64,000 nucleotides of DNA from Bradyrhizobium sp. BTAi1 (GTDB taxonomy: Bacteria > Pseudomonadota > Alphaproteobacteria > Rhizobiales > Xanthobacteraceae), in NCBI RefSeq assembly GCF_000015165.1, contig NC_009485.1, positions 1,900,001 through 1,964,000 on the forward strand, read 5' to 3'. The position numbers and the translations under genes are program-made. Shown here in pieces: positions 10,065-19,233 of this stretch (positions are counted from its first letter, which is position 1; every line of letters starts with the position of its first letter). The notes below the pieces were generated by a model. It was not told where the DNA came from. It ran no database searches and worked only from the letters and a program-made list of their open reading frames with translations.

Positions 10065-11420
10065 TTACTTCGCCTTCAGGAAGTCGCCGACTTCGAGCAG
10101 CACGAACTCATCATCATCCGCCTTGTTCGGCTCGCGGCTTGACGAGAACGGCAGGTTGTTGTCGTTGCCGACGATGATGTGCGTGTCGTCGACGCGATCG
10201 ACATTCTCGATTGTGAAGAACGGGAAGGTGAGGACGCCGTCGTTGAGCGGCTTGCGCGCCTTCTTGTCCGGATCCTTGATCTTCATCAGGTCGATATAGG
10301 CGATCTTGCGCACCGGCTTGCCGACATTGGCGTCGGACAGTTCGATCTTGTAGACGCGCTTGAACTTCGCGACGTCCGGGAAACAGTTCTCGCCGCGGAC
10401 GCCCTGCGGGCAGGCCTTGTCGCTGGTGCCCTCGCCATTGTCGCGCTCGATGACCAGGCCCTGGCTCGGGTCGATCATGTTAAAGTCGCCGATCGCATTG
10501 CCGTTCTGCTCGAACACGTATTGCCAATAACGGCCGGTGAACTTCTCGGCGGCGACGTCAAATTCGAGGATGCGCGACGCTTCCTTGCCATCGACCTTCT
10601 CCCATTCCTTCTTCTCGCCATCCCAGAGCGGGCCTTCGAGCAGGCCGTAGATGAATTTACCGTCGACGGACGAGGCGAAGCCCTCGAAGCCCTTCGAGCG
10701 CCGCAGATTGACATTGCTGTAGGTCGCGCCGGGAGCGCCGGGCGATTGCACCGCCCAATGGTCGGGCGATCGAACCGGCTTGCCGTCCGCAACCGTCTCG
10801 AACACGGCGAGCACCTTGCCGCCTTTGTCGGCCTTGATGATGTAGGGACCGAACTCGTCGCCGATCCAGAGATTGTCGCCGATGATCTGGAAGCCTTCGG
10901 TGTCGAAATCGGCGCCGGTGAGATAGCGCCTGGCGGTGTCTTCGTGGATGATGCGGAACGGCACCTTCCGCTCAGGATCGTGCAGGAAGATGGTCTCGAG
11001 CCGTTCGACCTTCCCGGTGCTCCAGTCGATCTTGTAGTGGTTCAGATAGAGCATCGAGTCCGGCGAGTTGTAGCGCGAGCCCATGCCGTTGTCGGTAAGT
11101 ACCCAGAAGGTGCCGTCAGCCATCTTCTTGATGCCGGAATGGCCCTGCAAAGGCTGGCCCTTGAACGGCAGGGACACCCCGGTGGCGCGTTCGTAGGACT
11201 TGCCCATCACGGTCCCGATCGCGTCGATGCGCTTGCCGGTCGTGTATTTGCCCGAAGTCTTGAGATCAACGGGCGCATCGGCGGGGGCGTCGACGAAGGA
11301 CTCGGCCGGCATCACCGCGTGGCCTGCCAGTGTCGCGGGGAATTCGCCCTCGCCCTGGGCCAGTGCCGCACCGGCGGTCAGAACGACGGCGGCGACGGTG
11401 GTAAGCAGATATCGATGCAT
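10065..11420 (-). CDS. Secreted esterase-like phytase-family protein
   Basis: Exported protein of the esterase-like-activity-of-phytase family (beta-propeller phosphoesterase-like), 451 aa. The signal peptide is MHRYLLTTVAAVVLTAGAAL with cleavage after ALA-Q. The start at 11420 is fixed by an AGGAGG ribosome site; the frame opens 27 bases earlier without one. Repeated propeller-like elements such as FWVLTDNGMGSRYNSPDS and LWIGDEFGPYIIK fit the family. The substrate is not established for most members. It is monocistronic and convergent with the chemoreceptor gene. Confidence 0.8.
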   Translation of the reverse strand: MHRYLLTTVAAVVLTAGAALAQGEGEFPATLAGHAVMPAESFVDAPADAPVDLKTSGKYTTGKRIDAIGTVMGKSYERATGVSLPFKGQPLQGHSGIKKMADGTFWVLTDNGMGSRYNSPDSMLYLNHYKIDWSTGKVERLETIFLHDPERKVPFRIIHEDTARRYLTGADFDTEGFQIIGDNLWIGDEFGPYIIKADKGGKVLAVFETVADGKPVRSPDHWAVQSPGAPGATYSNVNLRRSKGFEGFASSVDGKFIYGLLEGPLWDGEKKEWEKVDGKEASRILEFDVAAEKFTGRYWQYVFEQNGNAIGDFNMIDPSQGLVIERDNGEGTSDKACPQGVRGENCFPDVAKFKRVYKIELSDANVGKPVRKIAYIDLMKIKDPDKKARKPLNDGVLTFPFFTIENVDRVDDTHIIVGNDNNLPFSSSREPNKADDDEFVLLEVGDFLKAK

Positions 11421-11518
11421 GCGAAGCCTCCTGAAAGCTTTAACCATGCGCCGTTCTGATCAGGAGCCCTAACGCGATGCTGACATTTCGATGACAACTG
11501 GATGATGCCTGCCGGCCT

Positions 11519-12589
11519 TCATGAGGCGTCTTGCCGCAACGAGCCGTCCTTGCGCTGATCGCCGGCTCGAGCGGGCCGGAGCGGCGAGCGCGATGCCACG
11601 ATCACGCCGCCGATCACCAGCGCGTAGCCGGCGAGGTGGAAAGCCTTGAGCTCTTCGCCGAGCAGAACGATCGCCAGCACCGAGCCGAACAGGGGCACCA
11701 GGTGCAGGAACGGCGCGGCGCGGTTCGGCCCGATCAGGCTGATGCCGCGGTTGAAGAACAAATAGGCCAGCGCCGAGGCGAACACCACGACATAGCCGAG
11801 TGTTGCGATCGACAGCAGGTCGGGCGTGAGCACGGAGCCGGATGAATATTCCCAGATCGCCAAGGGCAGCAGCAGCACGGCTCCCATTGCCGTGCAGCAT
11901 GAGATCAGGGAAAGCTGGTGCACGGCCGGCCGGCGCGTCATGACGGCGGAGTAGAGTCCGAAAACCAGTAGCGCGGAGGCGAACATCAGGTCGCCTCGGT
12001 TGAACTGGATCGCACCGAGCGCGCCGAGATCGCCGCGAAGCAGGATCACGAGAACGCCGGTCAGCGACATCGCAATGCCCGTCAGCTGCCCCACGCTCAA
12101 CCGCACCCCGAACAAAGCGAGCGACCACAGCGCCACGAACAACGGCGCCGAGGATTGAATCAGCAGCCCGTTGAGCGCCTGCGTATATTGCATCGCCCAA
12201 TAGGACAGCGCGTTATTGACCGCAAAGCCGGTCAGTGCCAGCAGCAGCAGAAGCGGCCAATGTGCGAGCAGCGTCCGCCAGTCGCGCGCCAGATGCGTCC
12301 GGGCGAAAGGCCACAGCATCAGGAATGTTCCGATCCAGCGGATGCAGGACAGCGTCAGTGGCGGCACATGCCCGGCCACATAGCGCGCCAGCACAATGTT
12401 GCCAGCCCAGAACAGCGAGGCCAGCGTGAGCAGCACATAGGGCTGATTGTTGAGCCAGGCGAACGGAGAGCGTGGTTGCGAGGGGGCAGGCAAGGTTCCA
12501 GCTTCGATTGTTGACCCGAGCTTGTGCCCGAAAGCGGAGCCAAGACAAGAGCGCGCGATGGGAGGCCGCCATGTCCGAACATGCGACAA
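11519..12589 (-). CDS. EamA/DMT-family transporter (first of two paralogues)
   Basis: Ten-transmembrane drug/metabolite transporter made of two EamA repeats, up to 356 aa. The conserved core begins NQPYVLLTLASLFWAGNIVL and continues with VPPLTLSCIRWIGTFLML. The only in-frame initiator upstream of this core is TTG 12589, with a non-conserved leader of about 45 residues, so the start is uncertain. It is divergent from a TetR gene, with a candidate operator 12 bp upstream of the TTG, suggesting TetR-repressed efflux. The protein at 14,122-15,051 is a clear paralogue with the same NQPYVLL...FWAGN-type layout. Confidence 0.82.
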   Translation of the reverse strand: MSHVRTWRPPIARSCLGSAFGHKLGSTIEAGTLPAPSQPRSPFAWLNNQPYVLLTLASLFWAGNIVLARYVAGHVPPLTLSCIRWIGTFLMLWPFARTHLARDWRTLLAHWPLLLLLALTGFAVNNALSYWAMQYTQALNGLLIQSSAPLFVALWSLALFGVRLSVGQLTGIAMSLTGVLVILLRGDLGALGAIQFNRGDLMFASALLVFGLYSAVMTRRPAVHQLSLISCCTAMGAVLLLPLAIWEYSSGSVLTPDLLSIATLGYVVVFASALAYLFFNRGISLIGPNRAAPFLHLVPLFGSVLAIVLLGEELKAFHLAGYALVIGGVIVASRSPLRPARAGDQRKDGSLRQDAS

Positions 12590-12599
12590 TGCCCTTTAC

Positions 12600-12617
12600 A
12601 AAAAGAATATTCGTTTT
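12600..12617. promoter_or_regulatory. Candidate TetR operator (18-bp inverted repeat)
   Basis: AAAAAGAATATTCGTTTT is an inverted repeat centred between 12608 and 12609, with a single mismatched pair. It sits between the divergent EamA transporter (start 12589) and tetR (start 12675) and is conspicuously AT-rich in a GC-rich region, as expected for a TetR-family operator. Confidence 0.5.
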
Positions 12618-12674
12618 TTATGATGCAGGGGAAACATGATCCCCGTCTGGCGCGTGTTCTGACCGGAGCTGTGC

Positions 12675-13280
12675 ATGCCGAAGCTGAAGCCGGCGACGAT
12701 GGCGGCGCGCCGCGATGAGATCCTGCGGGCAGCGGAGGCCTGCTTCGCTCGCCAGGGCTTTCATCAAACCACGATTTCCGACGTGATTGCTGAAGTGGGC
12801 CTGAGCGCAGGGTGCATCTACGGGCATTTTGCCAGCAAGGACGAGCTGATTCAGGCGATCGGCGAACGCCGCCATGGCCGCGACGCCGCTCTGCTGGCGG
12901 CTGCGCGTGACAGTGCGGATCCGCTCGACGGGCTGCGCGCGATCGCGCGTGCCTCGCTCGTGGATATGCAGAAGGAGGAAGGGCTGCGGAGCCGGCGCAT
13001 CGCTTTGCAGCTCTGGGCCGAGGCGTTGCGAGACGAAGCGATTTGCGAGCAGGTGGTCGACGGGGTTCGCAAGCCGGTCGCCGTGATCACCGAACTGCTG
13101 CAGCGCGGCCAACGGTTGGGCGTCGTCGACCGGGCCGTCAACCCGCGCAGTATCGCCCGGACCATGGTCGCCATGTTCCAGGGCTTCGTGCTGCAGCGCC
13201 TTTGGGGCGAGCCTTTCTCCTCCTCCGACGCCATGACGGCGTTCGAGGCGCTGCTATCCGGCATCGCGACGAGGCGATGA
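12675..13280 (+). CDS. TetR-family transcriptional regulator
   Basis: TetR repressor, 201 aa. The N-terminal helix-turn-helix is at about residues 13-58 (TTISDVIAEVGLSAGCIYGH, ending GHFASKDEL), followed by an all-helical ligand-binding domain. GGAG lies upstream of the ATG. It is divergent from an EamA exporter and 37 bp upstream of a TauE/SafE gene on its own strand, so it likely controls both; the inducer is unknown. Confidence 0.9.
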   Translation: MPKLKPATMAARRDEILRAAEACFARQGFHQTTISDVIAEVGLSAGCIYGHFASKDELIQAIGERRHGRDAALLAAARDSADPLDGLRAIARASLVDMQKEEGLRSRRIALQLWAEALRDEAICEQVVDGVRKPVAVITELLQRGQRLGVVDRAVNPRSIARTMVAMFQGFVLQRLWGEPFSSSDAMTAFEALLSGIATRR

Positions 13281-13317
13281 TGCACGAAAGCTCGAACCAG
13301 CAGCATCCGGTGCGCCG

Positions 13318-14100
13318 ATGACAAACGGTCTCGAGCTGGTCGGCGGACTCGGCACCGGCCTGATCGGCGGCTTCACCTCGGGCCTGCTGGGTGTCAGTCC
13401 CGGCGGTGGTCTCGTCGTGTTCGCAGTTCTCCTGCTCGGCGCCGAGCAACACGTGGCGCAAGGCCTGTCTCTGGTGGCGCAAATTCCGCCGACCAGCCTC
13501 GCCGGCATCAAGCGCTATCGGGACGAGGGCGGCCGGGTGTCGCCGTCGATGGTGGTATGGCTGGGGTCCGGTTTTCTGCTGGGCGGCGTCATTGGCGCCG
13601 TGATCGCCAACGGAACCGCGGCGACCGTGCTGCAATGGGCTTATGTGATCTATCTGCTGCTGCTCGATGTGCTGCTGTTGCGTCGGTCGTCACATCGCGA
13701 GCCGGCCCAGACGATGGATGCCGAGCTTGATCCAGGCGCCCTTGCGCTGCTTGGGGTCGGCTGCGCGGCCGGCGTGTCGTCCGGCTTTCTCGGCATCGGC
13801 GGAGGGCTGGCCACCGTGGTCGGCTTGAGCGCAGTGCTCGGGATGGCTCAGCATCGCGCCCAGATGATCAGCCTGGTGCTGACACTGGTGCCAACGACCA
13901 TCCCGTCAGCCTGGATCTACTGGCGGCACGGCGCCTTGCCGCCCTGGTCGACGCTGCTCACTGTCATCATCGGACTGGTGATCGGAACCGATGTGGGAGC
14001 TCGCCTGGCCAATGCCGTGTCGCCAGCGCGATTGCGCGTCCTGCTGATCGGCTTTGTGTCGGTGATGGCGCTCTACATGACAGTCAAGGCGATCCGATAG
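13318..14100 (+). CDS. TauE/SafE-family membrane transporter
   Basis: Membrane protein of the TSUP (TauE/SafE/DUF81) family, 260 aa. Two halves each begin with a glycine-rich helix: GLIGGFTSGLLGVSPGGGLV near the N-terminus and GVSSGFLGIGGGLATVVGLS near residue 155. Known members export sulfite, sulfoacetate or related organosulfur compounds, but many have no assigned substrate. It likely shares a transcript with tetR and is convergent with the second EamA gene, only 21 bp away. Confidence 0.85.
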   Translation: MTNGLELVGGLGTGLIGGFTSGLLGVSPGGGLVVFAVLLLGAEQHVAQGLSLVAQIPPTSLAGIKRYRDEGGRVSPSMVVWLGSGFLLGGVIGAVIANGTAATVLQWAYVIYLLLLDVLLLRRSSHREPAQTMDAELDPGALALLGVGCAAGVSSGFLGIGGGLATVVGLSAVLGMAQHRAQMISLVLTLVPTTIPSAWIYWRHGALPPWSTLLTVIIGLVIGTDVGARLANAVSPARLRVLLIGFVSVMALYMTVKAIR

Positions 14101-14121
14101 CGGCTGGCCTTTGCAGGAGTC

Positions 14122-15051
14122 TCACGTCGCCTGCTTGCGGGAGGCGATGAAGACGCCGCCGAGCACCAGCGCGAAGGCGATGACGTGAAAGATCTCCGGC
14201 TGCTCGCCGAGGAAGACAAAGGCCATGATCGAGCCGAACACCGGCACCACGTGCAGGAACGGGGCAGCGCGGTTGGCGCCGATCAAGAGGACGCCGCGAT
14301 TGAAGCAGAGATAGGCGATGGTCGACGGAAAGATCGCGACATAGAGCAAAGAGAGCAGGTTCTTGGCATCCAGGACCATCACCGGGCGGGCGTGAAGTTC
14401 CCAGACCAGCAGGGGGATCAAACTCGCGGCGCCGCAGCCGAACGTGAACGCCACCATCGACAGGCCGTGAATCTGCGGGCGCTTCAGCGATAGTACCGAG
14501 TAGAAACCGAAGATGGCCATGGCCAGCAGGAAGATCAGGTCGCCGCGGTTGAAGGTGATGCTGGCGAGCGCCGTCGGATGGCCCCGCGTCAGAATCAGCA
14601 GCACGCCAGCGAGCGACAACACGATGCCGATGGCCTGCGCCGCGGTCAGATGCACGCGCAGCAGCAGCATCGACCACACCGCCACGATCAGCGGGCCGGA
14701 GGATTGCAGCAACAGCGTGTTGAGCGCCTGGGTGTATTCCAGTGACCAATATTGCAAGGTGTTGAAGGCGCCGATGCCGGTCAGGGAGAGCGCGATCATG
14801 ATGCCGAGCCGCGACCGGATTGCCGGCCAGTCCTGACGGAGCTGTTTCCAGGCGAGCGGCAGGATCAGCAGGAAGGCGAGCGACCAGCGCAGGAACGACA
14901 GCGTCACCGGCGGGATATGGCCGGCAGCGAGCCGGCCGACGATCGCATTGCCGGCCCAGCACAGCGCCGTGATGCTGAGCAGCACATAGGGTTGGTTCGC
15001 GATCCAGGCGCGTTTGGGCGCGGCGGATGCGGTGGGATCGGCGGCGGACAT
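14122..15051 (-). CDS. EamA/DMT-family transporter (second paralogue)
   Basis: Ten-transmembrane EamA exporter, 309 aa from ATG 15051 (MSAADPTASAAPKRAW). The open frame extends 108 bases upstream, but that leader is rich in R/G and does not look conserved. It is similar to the transporter at 11,519 (NQPYVLL, WAGN, GHIPPVTLSFLRW), so the two probably arose by duplication. No operator like the one at 12,600 was seen upstream, so control may differ. Confidence 0.85.
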   Translation of the reverse strand: MSAADPTASAAPKRAWIANQPYVLLSITALCWAGNAIVGRLAAGHIPPVTLSFLRWSLAFLLILPLAWKQLRQDWPAIRSRLGIMIALSLTGIGAFNTLQYWSLEYTQALNTLLLQSSGPLIVAVWSMLLLRVHLTAAQAIGIVLSLAGVLLILTRGHPTALASITFNRGDLIFLLAMAIFGFYSVLSLKRPQIHGLSMVAFTFGCGAASLIPLLVWELHARPVMVLDAKNLLSLLYVAIFPSTIAYLCFNRGVLLIGANRAAPFLHVVPVFGSIMAFVFLGEQPEIFHVIAFALVLGGVFIASRKQAT

Positions 15052-15195
15052 GGGTCGGTGTTGGCCCCGGTTCGGTAGGCCGCGGCATTCGGCCGGCAGG
15101 ACCCGGCCGACGTTCCTCCCCGGCTCTTGCGAGAGACACCAATCCCGGCTGCCTATCAAGAGGGCAGATGCATCGCGACTATGCAGCCAGGGCGG

Positions 15196-17760
15196 TCACG
15201 CAGCTCGGTGGTGAGCGGGATGCGGCCGGTGCGATCGCCCGGGGCCGGCTTGTATCGCGAAGGACTTCAGCCATTCCGCGCAGAGCAGATAGGCGGCGAC
15301 AAGGGCCATGATGGCCATGAGCAGGGGGACCGGCGGTGTTACAAAGCCGAACCAGGCGCCGGCGGGTGTGAACGGCACGACCAGCGCAACGACGAGCGCG
15401 ATCAACGAGGAGGCCGTCAACATCGGATCGGCGCGATTGCTCCATGGCCGGCCATTGGTCCGGATGATGAAGATGACGAGAATCTGGGTGGCCATAGATT
15501 CGAGAAACCAGGCGGTGCGAAATTCGTCGGGCGTCGCCTGGAACAGATAGAGCAGCGCGCCGAAGGTCAGGAAATCGAACACCGACGAGAGCGGTCCCAT
15601 GATGGCTGCAAAGCGAAGCAGACGCTTCATGTCCCAGCGCTGCGGACGTGCCGTGGCCTGCGGACTGACGCGGTCGAAGGGGATGCCGAGTTCCGACAGG
15701 TCATAGAGCAGGTTGTTGAGCAGGATCTGCGTCGGCAGCATGGGCAGGAACGGCAGCATGATCGATGCGACCGCCATCGAGAGCATGTTACCGAAATTCG
15801 AGCTCGCGCCCATCCGGACGTATTTGAGGATGTTGGCGAAGGTGCGCCGGCCTTCCTCGACGCCGTCGGCGACGACCTCCAGATCGGAGGCGAGCAGGAT
15901 CATGTCAGCCGCCGATTGCGCCACGCCGGTGGCTCCGTCGACGGACAGGCCGATGTCTGCGACCTTCAGGGCCGGTGCATCATTGATGCCGTCACCGAGG
16001 AAGCCGACGACCTCGCCCGAAGCCTGCAGCGCCTTGACGATCCGTGATTTCTGATCCGGCGCGAGCCGGCCGAAGGCGTCGGTGGACCGCACTTGCACCG
16101 CGAGCGCATCGTCGCTGAGCTCGGCAATGTCGCTGCCGGACAGCACACGATCCGCTTTCAGCCCGACCAGGCCGGCCAGCCGCTTGACCACCACCGGATC
16201 GTCGCCGGACAGAATCTTGAGCGTAATGCCGGCGCGGGCGAGCTGCGCGATCGCGGCCGCGGCGGTCGGCTTCGGCGGATCAGCGAAGGCGCATAATCCC
16301 TCGAAGATCAGCTCCTGCTCGTCATCCGTTTCAATCTCGCGTGGTGCGCCGCTCCAGGGCCGCGAGGCGATCGCCACGGTGCGCAGGCCCTCCTGCGCCA
16401 ATGCATGAACCCGCGCGCTGATGGCGGCGCCGCCCTCGTCATCGATTGGTGCGACCGTCCCGCCCTGCCGCTGCTGCGTGCAGAGCGGGATCACCGCTTC
16501 GGGCGCGCCCTTCACGATCAGGATCTGGTCCTGCCCGCGCATCGCCAGCACCGAGCCGAGGCGGCGCGAGAAGTCGAAGGCCTGCTGGCCTCCCAGGCTC
16601 CATCCTGACGCGGCATGATCGGCGCCCGCGATCAGCGCGGCGTCGAGTGAGCCGCGGTCGCCGCCGAGCGCGGCGGCGATGGCGCCGAGCTCGGCGGCGC
16701 GCGGAGCCTCGCTGCCGTCGGGCCCGACGCTGCGGGCAAGCGTAATCTCCGCGGATGTCAGTGTCCCCGTCTTGTCGGTGCACAGCACCGACATCGCGCC
16801 GAGATCGTGGATCGCAGCGAGCCGCTTCACGATGACGTTGCGCTTGGCCATGCGCAGCGCGCCGCGCGACAAGGTCACGGTGGTGATCATCGGCAGCAAT
16901 TCGGGTGTCAGCCCCACCGCCAGCGCGACGGAGAACAGGAGCGAATCGAGGACGTCGCGGCCGAACACGACCCGGACCGCGAGCACGATGAGCACGAGCG
17001 CCAGCGTGAGCCGGGCGATCACAAGGCCGAATTCATGCAGGTCGCGCTCGAACGCCGTGCGGCCCTGCACCTCGGCCAGCGCCGAGGCGGCGGCACCGAA
17101 CATTGTATTCGGTCCGGTGTTGACGACCAGCGCGACGGCCTCGCCGGTCTGCGCCACCGAGCCGCGGAACAGCGCGGTCGACGTGTCGCTCTCATCCGTC
17201 GGAACGCCGGTCTGCTTGGTGACGGGATAGGGCTCGCCGGTCAGCGCGGCCTCGCCCGCGGTGAAGGCCTTGGATTCGATGACCAGCGCGTCCGCAGGAA
17301 TGATGTCGCCGGCGCGCACGCGCATGATGTCGCCGGGCACGACCTCCTCGACATAGATCTCGCGATAGGTGCCGTCGCGCAGCACCTCGGCCTTCAAGGC
17401 GACCGAGCGGCGGAGCTCCTCGGCGGCCCTGACGGCGTGTCCCTCCTGAACCGTATCGAGTCCGATCGAGAGCGCCAGGATCATGACGATGATCGCGCCA
17501 CCGATCACGTCGCCCGTGCCCATCGAGATGATGCCAGCCACCAGCAGAATGAGCGACAGCGGCTCGAGCAGCCGGCGCAGCACGGCGCGCAGAGGGCCGA
17601 CCACGTGCGACGGCATGTCGGCGTTGCGGCCGTAGCGCTGGAGGCGCTGTTCAGCGTCAGTCTGGCCGAGGCCATTCAGGCCGCAGCCCAAGCTGCCGCA
17701 GATCGTCGCCTGCGGAAGGTGCCAGAAGCGGTTGAGGCTCGAGGTGGTGTTGCTGCTCAC
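15196..17760 (-). CDS. mgtA: Magnesium-translocating P-type ATPase (MgtA/MgtB type)
   Basis: P-type ATPase, 854 aa (family usually about 900). The actuator motif LTGEPYPVTKQTG, phosphorylation motif DKTGTLT (about residue 329) and hinge GDGINDAPALKVADIGLSVD are intact. The C-terminal membrane part includes LNNLLYDLSELGIPFDRV, typical of class IIIB magnesium ATPases rather than calcium pumps. The start codon is GTG. It is divergent from the HlyD gene, with about 207 bp between starts. The cation cannot be proven from sequence; Mg2+ import is the family expectation. Confidence 0.88.
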   Translation of the reverse strand: MSSNTTSSLNRFWHLPQATICGSLGCGLNGLGQTDAEQRLQRYGRNADMPSHVVGPLRAVLRRLLEPLSLILLVAGIISMGTGDVIGGAIIVMILALSIGLDTVQEGHAVRAAEELRRSVALKAEVLRDGTYREIYVEEVVPGDIMRVRAGDIIPADALVIESKAFTAGEAALTGEPYPVTKQTGVPTDESDTSTALFRGSVAQTGEAVALVVNTGPNTMFGAAASALAEVQGRTAFERDLHEFGLVIARLTLALVLIVLAVRVVFGRDVLDSLLFSVALAVGLTPELLPMITTVTLSRGALRMAKRNVIVKRLAAIHDLGAMSVLCTDKTGTLTSAEITLARSVGPDGSEAPRAAELGAIAAALGGDRGSLDAALIAGADHAASGWSLGGQQAFDFSRRLGSVLAMRGQDQILIVKGAPEAVIPLCTQQRQGGTVAPIDDEGGAAISARVHALAQEGLRTVAIASRPWSGAPREIETDDEQELIFEGLCAFADPPKPTAAAAIAQLARAGITLKILSGDDPVVVKRLAGLVGLKADRVLSGSDIAELSDDALAVQVRSTDAFGRLAPDQKSRIVKALQASGEVVGFLGDGINDAPALKVADIGLSVDGATGVAQSAADMILLASDLEVVADGVEEGRRTFANILKYVRMGASSNFGNMLSMAVASIMLPFLPMLPTQILLNNLLYDLSELGIPFDRVSPQATARPQRWDMKRLLRFAAIMGPLSSVFDFLTFGALLYLFQATPDEFRTAWFLESMATQILVIFIIRTNGRPWSNRADPMLTASSLIALVVALVVPFTPAGAWFGFVTPPVPLLMAIMALVAAYLLCAEWLKSFAIQAGPGRSHRPHPAHHRAA

Positions 17761-17967
17761 GTGGCCCCGTTCATGTTTGTGGACGAATGTTCATGGCCAT
17801 TGGTCCTGATTTGCACGATGCGCCGCATCGCGGTTGACCTAGCGCAAGATGCTGATGCTGCGATGACCTACTTTACCGGTGCGGGCCGTGGGGCTGGCGC
17901 GCCGCATGGTCAGGCATGCGCGGACGAAACTCCGCCCGTTTCTTTGGGCGCTTACGTATTGACAGAG

Positions 17968-19233
17968 ATGGTCGATCAAACTGCAGCCCTCCCACGTCAG
18001 AAAGCCAGCTCGCTGTCCGCTCTCGGGTCCGTCGTCTGGGCGCACCGCTGGTTCGTCCTTGCCGTTATGCTGTTGCTTGGCTTCGGCGGCTGGCAGAGCG
18101 TGCGTGCGGTCCTTGGTCCAGCGGTGGTGGTTGATCTGGTCCGGCGTGGTGATCTGGTCGAGACTGTGGTCGCCAGCGGCCATGTCGAGACGCCCTATCG
18201 CGTCGAGATCGGCAGCCAGATCACCGGAACCGTTGACGACGTACTGGTGCAGGAAGGGCAGCGTGTCACCAAGGGCCAGCCTCTGATCTCGCTCGAGGCG
18301 CGCGAACTGAAGGCCGCCGTGCTGCAGGCGCAGGGCGCCGTCGCGCAGGCGGAGGCGCGCATGCGCCAACTCGCCGAGCTGACCTTGCCGTCGGCCAAGG
18401 AAGCGCTGCGTCAGGCGCAGGCGACCCTGCTCAATGCCCAGCAAACCTACGACCGTACATCGCAACTGGCCAGCAATGGCTACGCCACCCGGGCTGCGCT
18501 CGACGAGGCGCAGAAGACGCTCGATGTGGCTCTGGCGCAGAAGCGCGCGGCCGAGTTTCAGGTGTTCACGGCGAGTCCCGGCGGCAGCGACTCCGTGATG
18601 GCCGAGACCCAGCTCAACCAGGCGCGCGCCAATCTCGACACGGCGCAATCCCGTCTCGGTTACGCCACCATTCTGGCCCCGCGCGACGGTGTATTGATCA
18701 CGCGCAACGTCGAGAAGGGCGCCGTGGCGCAGCCCGGCAAAGCGCTGCTGGTGCTGGCGCCGGCGGGAGACGTCCAACTCGTGCTGCAGATCGACGAGCG
18801 CAATCTCGGCAAGCTGGCGCTGGGCCAGACCGCGCTGGCCTCGGCCGACGCCTATCCCGACCGGCGCTTCGCTGCGGTCGTCAGCTACATCAATCCCGGC
18901 GTCGATATCTCCCGCGCCTCCGTGCAGGTCAAGCTGACCGTCAAGGATCCGCCGGATTATCTGCGCCAGGACATGACGGTGTCTGTCGACATCGAGGTTG
19001 CGGCTCGTCGGGATACTCTGGAGCTGCCGGTGCGTTCGGTTCATGACCTCACCTCGGGCCAGCCCTGGGTGCTCGGCGTCAAGGACGGTCGCGCGGCCAA
19101 GATTCCGGTTCGCGTCGGCATCCGCGGCAACAGCCATGTCGAGATCGTCGCTGGCTTGAGCGCCGGGGATGTCGCGGTTCCCCAGAGTTCCGGCGTCGTG
19201 ACCGGCCAGCGTTTCCGTGCGGTGCTGCCGTGA
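17968..19233 (+). CDS. HlyD/MacA-family periplasmic adaptor
   Basis: Membrane-fusion protein, 421 aa. A short cytoplasmic tail is followed by one transmembrane segment (WFVLAVMLLLGFGGW), a lipoyl-like half (SGHVETPYRVEIGSQITGTV), an alpha-helical hairpin rich in A/Q/E, the second lipoyl half (YATILAPRDGVLITRNVEKG) and a beta-barrel region. The frame is open far upstream, but that part lies antisense to mgtA, so ATG 17968 was chosen (ATG 17863 is an alternative). It is translationally coupled to the permease (GTGA overlap), giving a MacA-MacB-like export set without a visible outer-membrane partner. Confidence 0.85.
   Translation: MVDQTAALPRQKASSLSALGSVVWAHRWFVLAVMLLLGFGGWQSVRAVLGPAVVVDLVRRGDLVETVVASGHVETPYRVEIGSQITGTVDDVLVQEGQRVTKGQPLISLEARELKAAVLQAQGAVAQAEARMRQLAELTLPSAKEALRQAQATLLNAQQTYDRTSQLASNGYATRAALDEAQKTLDVALAQKRAAEFQVFTASPGGSDSVMAETQLNQARANLDTAQSRLGYATILAPRDGVLITRNVEKGAVAQPGKALLVLAPAGDVQLVLQIDERNLGKLALGQTALASADAYPDRRFAAVVSYINPGVDISRASVQVKLTVKDPPDYLRQDMTVSVDIEVAARRDTLELPVRSVHDLTSGQPWVLGVKDGRAAKIPVRVGIRGNSHVEIVAGLSAGDVAVPQSSGVVTGQRFRAVLP

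Noticed and set aside
16807..17967. N-terminal extension of the HlyD gene
   Set aside because: It overlaps mgtA in antisense and adds about 390 residues of low-complexity charged sequence before the single membrane helix.
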